A DNA stretch of 64,000 nt from Schizochytrium sp. TIO01 (taxonomy: Eukaryota > Sar > Bigyra > Thraustochytrida > Thraustochytriidae), in contig SMSO01000007.1 in the NCBI GenBank assembly GCA_004764695.1, forward strand, positions 2,239,270 through 2,303,269, in the 5' to 3' direction. Both the position numbers and the translations under genes were made by a program. Below are positions 45,980 to 56,567 of this stretch, one piece after another. A model generated the notes under the pieces. The model worked only from the letters and a program-made list of their open reading frames with translations, did no database searches and was not told the origin of the DNA. How positions within the stretch are numbered: position 1 is the first letter of the stretch; each line of letters starts with the position of its first letter.

Positions 45980-46973
45980 GTCCAAGATGTGGAGACAGCG
46001 GCCGTAACAAATGGATCGAAGGAACAGGTATATAAATAGAGAAATATGGAGCACAGCAGCGCGGGTTGACTGGAGAGTCAAACGTCTAACGAATTAGCTG
46101 CCTGGCTGACTGACTGCAAAGGCGTCTCGCAAGGTGTTAGGAAAGGGGGGGAGGCTGGGCTTGTTGGCGGCGTGCTTGAGATCTGTCTGCCTACTTGCCT
46201 ACCTGTCTGCAGTTTGACAGTTTCTCTTGTGCTTTTCTGCAATTGCTGTCTCTCTTTGCTCTTGCTTTTGCTTCCCCTTTTTATTTCTCTTATTTCTCTC
46301 TCTTTAAAAAATAAAATAAAATATTATTATATCATTTAAATTTAAAAATATTATTATTATTATTTTAAGGACCCTCTTCAATCGTAACAATCATGCGCAG
46401 TGTCATTCAAATAAGCAAGAACATGGGAGCTTGCTTGTTTGCTGGCTGGCTATATCTCTACACTCTGAGGTAGGGCGCTACTAAGACCTGGGCGGGCGAG
46501 AAAGTCTGGACATGTCTCCTCTGGACATGTATTCTCTGCTGCCACTGCAATTTTGAAAATTCAGGCACGTTACGATCGCCATTTTTTTTTTCTTTTCTTT
46601 TCTTTTCTTCATCTTCATCTTCATCGTCATCATCATCTTCTTCTTCCTCTTATTAGATTTATTCCTGTTCGAAGCTGTCTCTTCTGCTCGCCCTATGAGT
46701 GCTCTGAGCTCTTCCTGGTTAGTTTCTTGAGCGAATTGAAGTCTGTCTGTCTGTTTGCAGCGATAAATATCGCAAGGCCACAAGGCGCGATTCTATTGTT
46801 CGACTATTGTACCTACGATGTGACTAGCTTTTGAGGGAGAAGTACTACAAAACACACTAGGTAGGCACTAGAGCGTCTTTTTGCAAGTTCTCATGACGGG
46901 CGGATATTTTTCTTTTTACGCCTGGCCCTGAATTACGTCTAGTTACGAGAAGTTAGGAGGTATATAGCACTTT

Positions 46974-46979
46974 TCTTTC

Positions 46980-47030
<51 letters not shown>

Positions 47031-47031
47031 T
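46974..47031. repeat. Tetranucleotide array (TTTC)n
   Basis: About 14 copies of TTTC. It is the first long array on the right side of the gene block. Confidence 0.93.
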
Positions 47032-48338
47032 GCATTTCTGTTCGACATCTCATTATTAGTAATACCATCACTATAACTTTTTTTCATTAAAAAAAAATAA
47101 GTTTTCAATTTTAAAAGAAAAGAAGAGAAAAGAAAAGAAAAAAGTGACAGCCTATGATGCACGATTCGAATTTGCAATCGCTGTCTGTTGCTGCAGATGG
47201 GAGACCAAACAAAGGGCATTCAGGTTGGACCTTGCACAGACGAAGGCGGAGGATGTCGCTCACGCGGTCTCGCTCCAGTGGGCTTCACCGTGCGCGCCCT
47301 CAGAGTTATATCGGCTTCTCGCGCGCGTTGGGTTATGAAACTACGGAGGATCTCGAGTCCCCGTCATGACGGACTCTGCCTGCTCTGGAGACGCTCCGAT
47401 CGATGGCTTCGAGCACCATTAGACAGACAGGTACGAGGAGCGAGCAGCGTTAAGAGCGCCATGTGCGGCGACCGCCTCGTGGCCGCTGCAGCCGAGTCGA
47501 GTGAGTCAGACCGCAGCAGGATCTTTCCAAGCTCGAGCAAGTCAAGATCTTTCCGAGCTCGAGCAAGATCTCTCGGCTGGAAGCAGCGCACCAACCTTCG
47601 AGGAGGAAAGCACTTTGTGCAGTGCAGAATGGTCGTGGCGACTAGGCTCCTCGGGATCTTGCAGAGTGCAGAGCCCAACCTGCGTCGGTATACCTAATCA
47701 CGCCAGGACCTAGGTATCTAGGGAGGAGCCCTCAAGCTTCACGGATAGCTTGTTAGAGGATGCGCCGCGATCCTTGCAGTAGCAAAGACGAGAGGCCTCT
47801 CTGCACGCTCCAAGCTGCTCCAAGCTGAGTCAAGTTGATTCAATTTGGTGCAACCTGGTACGAAAAGAGCTGTAGGTACTTTACAAGTGAGTCTTGTTCT
47901 ATCTATCTATAGAGAGAGAGAGGGAGATTCTGCTTAAACTTTTTAATTATAAAATAATAATAATAAAATAAAAAAGGAAATTCAAGTTCAAGTTCCTTGT
48001 CTTTCAAATTCCAAAACAGAGCTGAGCACTGATATGATGTTTATGTCAATTCACGATGCTCCGCGTTTGATTCCTAGCAAAACATACCAAAAGGACATCT
48101 TAGATGCATCCATGACAGTGCATATATGAAGAAAAGGCATCATCCCGAAGAGGAATCAGTCGAAAGAAGACTTGCCACGCGCACTTGTACTCCTCTCCTG
48201 GAGACTGTTTTCTGAAATGTTTGACACTGCGCTGGAGGTTCGTCCAGGCCAGCACTTGGTCGGGAACCGAGGAACACAAATCACGAAGGAAGCATCTCGG
48301 GTGTCCACTCCTCCCTCCTCTGCAACTCACTCACTTAT

Positions 48339-48374
<36 letters not shown>

Positions 48375-48564
48375 TCTCTCAATCAATCTCTCTTTGGTCT
48401 GTCATTCGCTCACTCACTCATTGAGGGATCGTTTGGCTCGAGAGAGTACCCAAGGAAAACATTCAACTCGTACCACTGGATAACTAACTCCTAGCGAGAG
48501 TGCCATTCCGAGGTGACTTTCCGCTGCAGTACTTCGCAGCAGAAAGACCCCGTAGACAGACAGG

Positions 48565-48644
48565 CAGGCTGGCAGATAGGCAGGCTGGCAGATAGGCAGG
48601 CTGGCAGATAGGCAGGCTGGCAGATAGGCAGGCTGGCAGATAGG
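48565..48644. repeat. 16-bp minisatellite, five exact copies
   Basis: CAGGCTGGCAGATAGG is repeated five times without a change, flanked by partial CAGG units. The frame read through it on the minus strand (Leu-Pro-Ala-Cys-type repeats) is a by-product. Confidence 0.95.
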
Positions 48645-49100
48645 CAGGCAGGCTGGGGCTTCGAGCAGCCGATGACTGAAGGAGCTCCTCGCTTCGAGAA
48701 CGCCTCCCAAGGGTTGAAGTTTCGAAGAAAGAATCGATGACTTGTAAAAACTGGACTCCCTCTCCCTAGCAGGGACTTCAGAGTGCCAGGACTGAGGTAG
48801 CACCCCCTAGAGTTCTGTCTAGCAGAAGGGACTCAGTGGAAGGCCCGTTGTTGCCTACCTACTAACTCTGGCTTCTCTGCTCCAAACAGAACTCAGCGCG
48901 ACCCTCTGCTGCAGAGCGTCCGAGCTAGCCGAACAAGAGACGAGCTCCCGGAGCTGCACCTTCGCCACTGAGAGAAGAGGGCGACTTGGGCGAATGTGAT
49001 CAAGAGCTCACTGACAAGTCTTCGTGATGGCTTTCACAATCGCGGCATGTGAAAACGTCAGCAAATGATATGTAAATGATACACTATAATTATTTATTAG

Positions 49101-49511
49101 GTCTTTGTTAAGAAGTGGAGGTTAATAAATGGCATGGCCAAGGAACCACCAAGCTCCGTCTCAGCCATCTACAAAGGCATCGGTAAAGTAGTTGACTTCA
49201 AAAGGCCGGGCTTGCGCGCCCTGCTGGACTACCGGGACTCACCGAAAGCTTGCACTTTGGGTCTGTGAGAGCTACGGTGTTATCCCTCTGCCTAAATTTG
49301 AAACATCAGCAAGATAGTGAGGCGAATTAAAAGCAAGACAGCTTATGCCGTTGGTTTCCGCCAATCGATCATTTGCAAAGCCGAAATTGCCCCCTGCCAG
49401 TGGTATAAAGTGTCATTTGCAGAGAGGGCTGCACTTCAAAATAACCCAATAAATGTGGTATCATCCACGACAATCTCGGAGCACCCAAGGTTTACGAATG
49501 CAAATATGTAG
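49101..49511 (+). other. Two coding-like fragments, possible exons or decayed gene
   Basis: Frame one runs 49101-49268, directly after a TTTATTAG acceptor-like site: 55 codons beginning VFVKKWRLINGMAKEPPSSV and containing YKGIGKVVDFKRPGLRALL. Frame two runs about 49302-49511 and contains RRIKSKTAYAVGFRQSI and AEIAPCQWYKVSFAERAALQ. Both have balanced residue use unlike the repeat-derived frames, but neither matches a family I know and no clear donor joins them. They could be exons of a gene ending near 50462, or a decayed element. Confidence 0.25.
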
Positions 49512-50264
49512 CTGATCGTGATATCCACGCAGTCAGAGGCATCCTTTTGCACTACCTGTCCATCCAAGGACACGATTAAGAATTATCTTTGAGTCGCGGG
49601 TTAGTTAACAACCCGCGGTTGGGTCTTAGCCTCCACTTTGATACCATACGAGATACAAGTTTTGCAAATGTTATAGGTTAATCTTTATGCAAGTCGTTCG
49701 TATGGGGTACTAGTACCTAGGTTGTACAATATGGGCTCTTTCTTGCTATTGAAGGTGCTTTCTCTTGAAATTCCAGCTTGGTCGAATCAAATGGTGGAGG
49801 TGGATGATGACGACTCTTTGCTCATATCCTGAACCGAAAAGAGCTGTTAATCGTTTTGCGATTGCAATCTGATCTATCCGCTCATCTCCTATTGGTGGGC
49901 TAAATATAAATAATCTCTGATTAGCTTGATGACGAGCTCCTTAAGTAAGAGCAGTAGGTTAGTAGGTGGTACAACAAAAAGGAGGAGGTTCTACGTAGGA
50001 AGGTAAATACTACGTAGGTAGGTAGGTAGGTAGGTACGTACGTACGTACCTGTCTGTTTGTTTGTTTGCTTGCTCGTCAGCGCATAAATTCCTTGATGAC
50101 AAAGAAGTAGTAAACAATTAATCAACTAATCCCGTCTCAAAGAGGGCAAGGAGGAGGAGCCGAAGGTGCAGGGCTTACTTGCCAGGGAGAAGCGATAGAC
50201 TACTAGGGTGCACGATCAAACGTCTTGGTAGGAGCAAAAACCAGAGTATACTAGTTGAGGCTAG

Positions 50265-50462
50265 AACGAATTTGAGGAGAACGGTGCTACAAGATCGGGT
50301 CAGATCTTGAAGGAGGTGCATCCGTTTGACACGTACTACTTGCTGCACTCGCAATATTACTGCGAGGCGCAGTCTACCCTGGCCATCAGCTCAAAAACCC
50401 TGTTGAAGGACCGTATCAAGGAAGCCTGGTGTACTCCTTCATCCATTCGACAGGAAGAGTAG
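50265..50462 (+). other. Coding-like fragment upstream of the membrane-protein paralogue
   Basis: 65 codons between an upstream TAG at 50262 and a TAG at 50460, with no useful ATG. The peptide contains LKEVHPFDTYYLLHSQYYCE and then LLKDRIKEAW, which reads like real protein. It could be a terminal exon of a separate gene with its acceptor at about 50264. Splicing into the next gene through the CAG acceptor at 50529-50531 was tried with the visible GT donors and gave stops. Unrecognised. Confidence 0.3.
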
Positions 50463-50588
50463 TTCTTCACAGAACTCTGGACGAACGTCAGACTTGCAAT
50501 CCCGCAACCAAGATTGTATATTCTTTTCCAGTACGTAGACTCGATTGAGCTCATCCCTAGGCCGATAAGAACATCACAAAACCGCAAA

Positions 50589-51146
50589 ATGATCATCACA
50601 ATCAATATCGGCTTTGGCTTTGTTGCCGGGACTGTCCTCACCATTATCTTCATGATATCGTGGATCCGCACGGTTATCAATCGCGAAAAGGTTTACAAGT
50701 ATAGCAATGAGGTTGAAAGTATGATTGTCCGTAGAGCAGGCAAGTTTGCGGTCAGTATGCTCGAACAACCCGAAGTCCATGAGACACTCACGAATCTTAT
50801 TGCAGGAGGTATCAACGCCTGGCTCGTTAATCCCGAGGCCCAAGCACATATCGAGCATCTTATTGCTGGCGCTCCACAGAAAGAGGTCGCCCATGAATTT
50901 GGAAGGAAATTACCGTCACTAGCAACAAGCTTCACGAAGGGGATCTTTGATGGTGTGGTGAATTATAGATCTGTAAGCCAACGGAGTACAAATCTAGCTC
51001 AAGATGCCACTAAGGCCCCTCCTGAGGCCGTTCTTGCCACCTCTGCTACGGTTGTAACAGCTGAGCCCATTCCTGCCATGAAGAAAACAAAAATAGCTGT
51101 TGAACCAGTGACATCAGCCAAGGCCACTGCCACCGTTGTTAAATAA
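50589..51146 (+). CDS. Single-pass membrane protein, paralogue of 45002-45979
   Basis: 185 residues from ATG 50589. An N-terminal transmembrane helix (about 7-26, GFGFVAGTVLTIIFMISWI) is followed by a conserved domain (about 48-126) with EQPEVH (59-64), GINAWLVNPEAQAH (74-87), APQKEVAHEFGRKLP (95-109) and SFTKGIFDGVVNY (114-126). The tail is Ala/Thr/Val/Lys-rich and unstructured. It lacks the long Ser- and Ala-rich N terminus of its paralogue. A good polypyrimidine tract and CAG lie at 50517-50531, with the frame open from there, so an upstream exon may add residues before this ATG. Membrane location and function are inferred only from the helix. Confidence 0.65.
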   Translation: MIITINIGFGFVAGTVLTIIFMISWIRTVINREKVYKYSNEVESMIVRRAGKFAVSMLEQPEVHETLTNLIAGGINAWLVNPEAQAHIEHLIAGAPQKEVAHEFGRKLPSLATSFTKGIFDGVVNYRSVSQRSTNLAQDATKAPPEAVLATSATVVTAEPIPAMKKTKIAVEPVTSAKATATVVK

Positions 51147-53722
51147 TTTTTCTTCGTGAGTCAATTGTTCTGTGTAAAAACCAGCAGTAGGGATCGATGT
51201 ATGTATTACACTATCTCTTTGAACGTTACCTTTCCATGATTACACCTGATTCTCCCCCTGTAAATCAAGAACAGCACATATGCATTTCTGACTGTCTGTC
51301 TCTTTGTCTGAATAACACTCAACTGATGATAGAGTCGTGGTGGTTGATTTCATTTTGCTCTACATCTTTGTCGCTTTATAACTTGGAGAATAAGCTGCCT
51401 CAACTAGCAAGAATATTGAACACTTGTTGCGCCCACTTCTTGATATATATCCAAGCTCGCATGACATAGTTGCTCGTGCACCATTTTACTTCTCCTCCCA
51501 GAAGTCAACCAAAATGAGCTTACGGGAATATATCCATCAGGAATCTAGCTAATAACATGGTCTTCTATTTCTGCCTTTACTTCACTTCAGAGCAATCAAA
51601 TTCGATCTTTGTTAAGTATCAGCACAGTTTTTAAAACAAAATTTGGAGATTTGAGCACAGCAAGTTTAGTCCCAGATATGTAAGTACGAAGAAATATCAA
51701 TCGATTGAAAATTCTCCCTTTCTAAATCTTTTGTTTTCTAAGTGTAGGACTCCCTTCCAAACTAGATTTCGAACACATTTCACCCAGTTGAGAGCGGAAC
51801 TGAAGAAGTCTAATCCATGAGAAGACCTAATAGCACTCTTTCTTTGTCGAATTTGTTTCCACAATATCCAGTTAATGCTGTGTTGCCGTATGAGTCCAAT
51901 AATTCCTTCACCTTATTTCTAATGTCACATCCTATACCCGCTAATACATACTATATATCTCTAGAGGTTGCGGAAAAAACATCCTCTTCAGTCTGCATTG
52001 CGCACGGAGGCTGCCCTTGTAGGCCCTGCCTTTACTCGCTCCCCTCTACTACTCACTGCCTCTTATCCAGACCTTGTCAAGCTACTGCTGCGGCTATAGT
52101 TTTTACTAATACCCTCAAAGGCTTGCATCTCTTTCCTCGGTAGCATCTGCTTTTCTTTTAATCTCAATTGTACACTATGACTTTGTCTCTCTAGCAACCC
52201 TTCCCAGTGGCATTGAGAGGCAGTGTTACATCCTACATAAGCCTATTCCTATGATACCTACCTCCCCCATCAATACACTAGGCAGAATTAGGAATGCATG
52301 GTAGTGTCTTCTTAAGCTTGCGATAACACCAGCTTTCTGTTGCAAATTTCTCTGCCTGCTCTTCAAGATTTGCCCAGGATTTTTCTCCCCTCGATGAGAA
52401 TAGGTAGCTCGGTATATAACTGACTCTTCAGTCTTCGTCTCCTTGTGTTTCGTTGTCCCTAAGCTGCCTAGAAGGTAGGAATTCCTGTCTGCCTTTAATC
52501 AAGTTTCATGGGTTTCCTGAGTGCTTCGAAGTTGAACAGTGCTCATTCTGCTTTTAAACCTCTGCTTGTCTCTGCTAGTGTGTGCATAGGATACTCTTAC
52601 CTCTGACTGCCGCTGTTCTTCTACGTTCCTTAGGCCTAACTCCACCTACTGGCTGCGGCTACTGCTATCGGTGGTCCCTGGTTTCAAGTCTTTTCTGTCT
52701 ACTATTTTGGCTACTGTTTGTGCGCGGGTGGGTTGGAGTAATCATACACGGTGAATGAGTCGTGTTCGTTCATTCTGTAGAGATCCCCTTTGTTGGCCGA
52801 AGTGCAGTACAGGCAAATATATCGAAGACTCGCTGCGGAGCGGCACATTATAGAATGCAAGGCTGGAATTGCTGTAGATGACTGCTCTTCACTATTTGTC
52901 CAATCATTTTGTCTTACTCAACATTGCATATCGTAGTTAAATTAAAACACACTGCCAACTAAAGTTTTTTTGTTGGCTTTTTATAAAAACATACAATGCT
53001 GACCTTAAACTTTAAATAAACAACTAAACAAATAAATAATATAAATAAATGAAGAAATAGGCTAAAGAAACAAATCAGGTGAATACAAATCGTCGAATAA
53101 ATAAGTCAATCTACTTACTAGCACTACTACTACTAGTAGTAGTAGTAGTAGCAGTAGTAGTATTAGTGATAGAAGTAGTACTAGTACTGCGCCTGCTACT
53201 GCTACTGCAGCTAGTCCTGCAGCTAGTCCTCCTACTAGCTGTCATACTAGTGTTCTGCTTTCTATGATGTTAGTGCTTTGTACCAACGCTACTGCTCGTT
53301 TACTCCTTTTCTGATTAGTCTCTATTGTTTCTCTCTCGTTGTCTATTTCTCTCTCTGCTTGCCCCTGTCTATTATGCTTATTGGCTTTCCCTGTTGTCAA
53401 TCTGTCATCGTCACTGGTTTTCGATGTAGTTTTACTTGACACAGTACCTGTTTAGTTTATTGAGGGCAGAGTATATCATAGCCACTCCTATGCATATGAT
53501 AGTATGATAGACCCCTTATTATGTATTGTTATTTCTGTTTGTCTATGATCGATTGATGTTCATTGCACTCATAGAGATATAGGGAGATAGAGAAAGAGGA
53601 GGGCATCGCAGTAGTCCTTCCTTTCGCTCCTCGCCCCGCTCCTTGTCGCTGTCTCGCGTCCCACCGCAGAGGACGCAGCCACTTCAGCAGAGCCGCTCGT
53701 ACACAACACACACAGAGAGACA
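51147..53722. other. Intergenic stretch, no supported gene
   Basis: 2.6 kb with only short frames. A frame from ATG 51817 (108 codons) has no recognisable features. The last 150 bp before 53723 are probably the leader of NDUFV2. A triplet-rich patch is listed separately. Confidence 0.55.
53108..53240. repeat. Imperfect TAG/CTA triplet patch with hairpin potential
   Basis: Runs of CTA followed by runs of TAG (around 53126-53165) are inverted copies of each other and could fold back. They are followed by degenerate TACTGC units and a doubled CAGCTAGTCCT. It is non-coding. Confidence 0.7.
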
Positions 53723-55355
53723 ATGCTCGCGCAGACCGTGCGCTCTGCCGCAGCCCGCATGGGCGCCATGGGCAAGGCGGCGCCCGCCAAGATGACCGTG
53801 CGCGGCATGGCCGGCGCTAGCTCGCAGCACCGCCCGACTGACGTCAACCAGCAGGATGGATTCTTCGACTTTACCCCGGAGAACTACCAGCGTGTGGCCA
53901 CCATTCTCGCCAAGGTAAGTGCGCTTTGTTCGCTTGCTCCTGGACCAGGCATCTAGGCATGCAATCTGATTACTATGCTTTTATGTTCATATGTTCGAAC
54001 TCCGACCATCGTGGAAAACCTCAAATCCAAAAACCTACACTTTCAAACGGGACGTACATGAAAGGGAGATTCAAATTTGTATGCACTCATGCAGAGGTGG
54101 AGAAGAGCAGGTTGTCATCGTTGATCGATTGAATGCATGGCGTATCCATTATCGCGATGGTTTACTTCATCTTTTCTTGCTTGCGTATTTGAGATATATT
54201 TCCATTGTGGATTTTGTTGTTCTCCTCCTTTTTTACACCATCGTACCGCTGAGGCTGTTCGCTCATATTCGCTCTTAACATCTTGTCACCACCTACTATT
54301 CGCTGAGGGAGAGACTCATCCTATTACTTTTAAGTCATCTCACTCGTTGACTCAACCTGTAAACGCTACTCTCCATGCGAGGCGTAACGAGGTATGGGAA
54401 AAGCATCTCAAATCCTTGCAAAGATTACCTACGGGGCCACAGAGCTATGGTGCCTCTAGAAATTATTTGAACTAGGTTACCTGAAGTTTGAGGAGACAAG
54501 AAATGACGGGATAAGCGTTTCAAATTAAGAAACGTCTTGCCTGCTTCTGAATGTGATCAGTGATTAGAAGGAGAAGGAAGGAGAAAGAAACGAACACGAA
54601 TATGTTATGTAATGTTGTATGGTACATGGTTTATCAGAAGTTGACAGTCCAACTAACGCTCTTTTGTTTTGTTTACTTCTTTTCTGTTTTGTGTTGGCGT
54701 ATTGCTCCCCATATATTACATTCGCATTCACTTTTATTACACTCAACAGTACCCTAGCAACTACAAGCAGTCCGCATGCATTCCCCTCCTCGACCTTGCA
54801 CAGAGGCAGAACAACAACTTTCTCCCTGTCGCCGCCATGAACAAAGTAGCAGAGATCCTCGGCTGCAGCCCCATGCGCGTCTACGAGGTTGCCACTTTCT
54901 ACACTATGTTCAACCGTGAGCCCGTTGGCAAGTACTTCATTCAGCTTTGCGGTACCACCCCTTGCATGGCCTGCGGTGCTGGTGAGATCAAGAAGACCAT
55001 CACGGATCACCTTGGTATCAAGAACGGTGAGACCACCAAGGACGGCAAGTTTACCCTCCTTGAGGTGGAGTGCCTCGGTGCCTGCGTCAACGCCCCCATG
55101 GTTCAGATCAACGATGACTTTTATGAAATGCTCACCCCGGAGACCACTGTTGAGCTCTTGGAGGCCTGCAAAAAGGACCAGCCCCCTCCCATGACAAAGT
55201 GGGGCAGTCTCCCCATGAACGGCCAGCTCAGTTGTGAAGGCCCTCTCGGAAAGACCTCTTTGAAGGAGCCCTTCCCTGGCATTGAGAAGTTCATGCGCAA
55301 GGATCTCGAGAAGAAGGTTGACCCTGCCTCCATCAAGGAGGCCATGCATTACTAG
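53723..55355 (+). CDS. NDUFV2: NADH:ubiquinone oxidoreductase 24-kDa subunit (complex I, NDUFV2/NuoE), two exons
   Basis: Peripheral-arm subunit of mitochondrial complex I carrying the [2Fe-2S] centre N1a beside the FMN subunit. Exons 53723-53914 and 54750-55355 give 265 residues; the 835-nt intron has GTAAGT...CAG ends in phase 0. Residues 1 to about 32 ([20 protein letters not shown]...) are basic, Ala-rich and free of acidic residues, a typical mitochondrial presequence. Mature landmarks: [20 protein letters not shown] across the splice, [20 protein letters not shown], then the cluster ligands C131-x4-C136 and C172-x3-C176 in CGTTPC and CLGAC. All four Cys are present. The C-terminal extension after about residue 205 is moderately longer than in bacterial NuoE. 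Coding GC is high, suggesting strong expression. The ATG has A at -3. Confidence 0.95.
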
Positions 55356-55703
55356 ATCCCATCTGTCCTGTCAAACACGGAAGAGTTCTCTTTTTGTTTT
55401 CCCTTTTCTTATTTTCTCATTTTTCTCTTGCACCTTGCTTCTGAACCCGAAAGTATGGGCTCTATATTCTCACCTTGCTGGGTCATCACTTCATTCTCCT
55501 ATAGAACATGGTGCATGGCTACTTAATTTAACAATACAAAAAAAAATGCAATCCTTTCAAAGCTTGTGCTTGCAATAAGGTTTCCTAAAGCCCTCGTTCA
55601 ATCCAGCTTTTTTGAAAGATTAGTTTACTAAATTTACATTAGTCAATACTGCCAAGGCTCGATAATCACTAGAGAGTATTTTACGCAAGTATGCAACTTC
55701 TTT
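55356..55703. other. Convergent gap between NDUFV2 and the ankyrin gene
   Basis: 348 bp of AT-rich DNA between tail-to-tail stops. No repeat and no frame of interest. Confidence 0.75.
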
Positions 55704-56567
55704 CTAGTCATCAGGTGTAAAACCCCACTCAATTTCATCAATAGCCTGCGCAGCGAGCTTATTTGACGGAGGGAAGAGCTTACGCCGACGCCATTTTTGA
55801 AGCATAATGGCGGCTTTCTTACGCTTGTGATCAAGTGCAACGTCCAAAGCGGTTTGACCAGTACTGGAAACTTTGGCATAATCTGTTCCCGCTTTGAGTA
55901 AACTTAGAATACTATCAGTATCACCTGACTTGGCGGCATAATGTAGTGCCGTCCACTTCTCCAACTTATCTCTGTGACTCGGTGTTGCTGCAAATTCAAG
56001 CAAGAGATCAATCACATCAGAATCACCAACTTCAGCTGCTCTCATAAGGGGCCGAATATGGAAACGATCTCGAGCATCTGAGTCAGCCCCTGCCTCGAGC
56101 AACAGTTCAACGCATTCGAAATTCCCTGCACCACAGGCATAGTGTAAAGGTTGGCACCCAAAGCGATCCCGTACGTCTGTCCTTGCCCCTCGATTCAACA
56201 ATAGATTCACAAGCCGCTCATTCCCTTGCTCGCTTGCAATGGCAAGAGCAGTTTTTCCATCAAGCTCGTGCTGGCAATCGATTGCTCCAGGCACCTCACC
56301 ATACTTGAGAAGCCAGGTACGGCAAGCGTAGTAGTCATGTTGCACAGCGCTAAAAATAAAGCTACGTTTCGCGCTAAATGAAGGTTCTCCAAAATCTCCA
56401 CTTAGATAAACTCGAACATAATCCACGCACTTCTGCGCAGTCTTTTTGATATCAAATTTTGTACGCTCTACCAATCCTGCCCATTCTTTTCGTGTACGCG
56501 TATCCCGACGCCGCCAATCCTCAAGTACTTCATCTTTGTATTCCTTTCCAAGTCTCAGGGTATCCAT
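55704..56567 (-). CDS. Ankyrin-repeat protein
   Basis: 287 residues in one exon with about five ankyrin repeats, a protein-binding scaffold. Clear repeats at about 103-135 (DGKTALAIASEQGNERLVNL), 136-168 (CQPLHYACGAGNFECVELLL), 169-201 (RPLMRAAEVGDSDVIDLLL) and 203-235 (WTALHYAAKSGDTDSILSLL), with weaker units before (66-100) and after (236-258). The N-terminal 60 residues are charged and helical (DWRRRDTRTRKEW). The last repeat runs into AAIMLQKWRRRK, which resembles half an IQ motif, then ends acidic. No enzymatic domain and no transmembrane helix. The ATG at 56567 has G at -3 and +4. It is divergent from the myosin gene, 3.3 kb away. Binding partner unknown. Confidence 0.85.
   Translation of the reverse strand: MDTLRLGKEYKDEVLEDWRRRDTRTRKEWAGLVERTKFDIKKTAQKCVDYVRVYLSGDFGEPSFSAKRSFIFSAVQHDYYACRTWLLKYGEVPGAIDCQHELDGKTALAIASEQGNERLVNLLLNRGARTDVRDRFGCQPLHYACGAGNFECVELLLEAGADSDARDRFHIRPLMRAAEVGDSDVIDLLLEFAATPSHRDKLEKWTALHYAAKSGDTDSILSLLKAGTDYAKVSSTGQTALDVALDHKRKKAAIMLQKWRRRKLFPPSNKLAAQAIDEIEWGFTPDD

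Larger units (their letters stand above)
45980..50264. other. Second repeat-bearing stretch, no firm gene
   Basis: TTTC, CT and GTAG-type arrays return here (46974-47031, about 48340-48365, and a GTAG/GTAC patch about 50015-50050), with a 16-bp minisatellite at 48565. Between 47.2 and 47.7 kb overlapping frames in several phases suggest GC-rich chance frames rather than a gene. The coding-like fragments at 49.1-49.5 kb are listed separately. Confidence 0.5.

Noticed and set aside
46029-46039. TATA-like sequence TATATAAATAG just upstream of the membrane-protein gene
   Set aside because: Its directional form reads on the plus strand, whereas the gene is on the minus strand; there is no supported plus-strand gene to serve.
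54564-55349. 261-codon minus-strand frame
   Set aside because: It is antisense to NDUFV2 exon 2, whose cluster ligands and family match leave no doubt about the coding strand.
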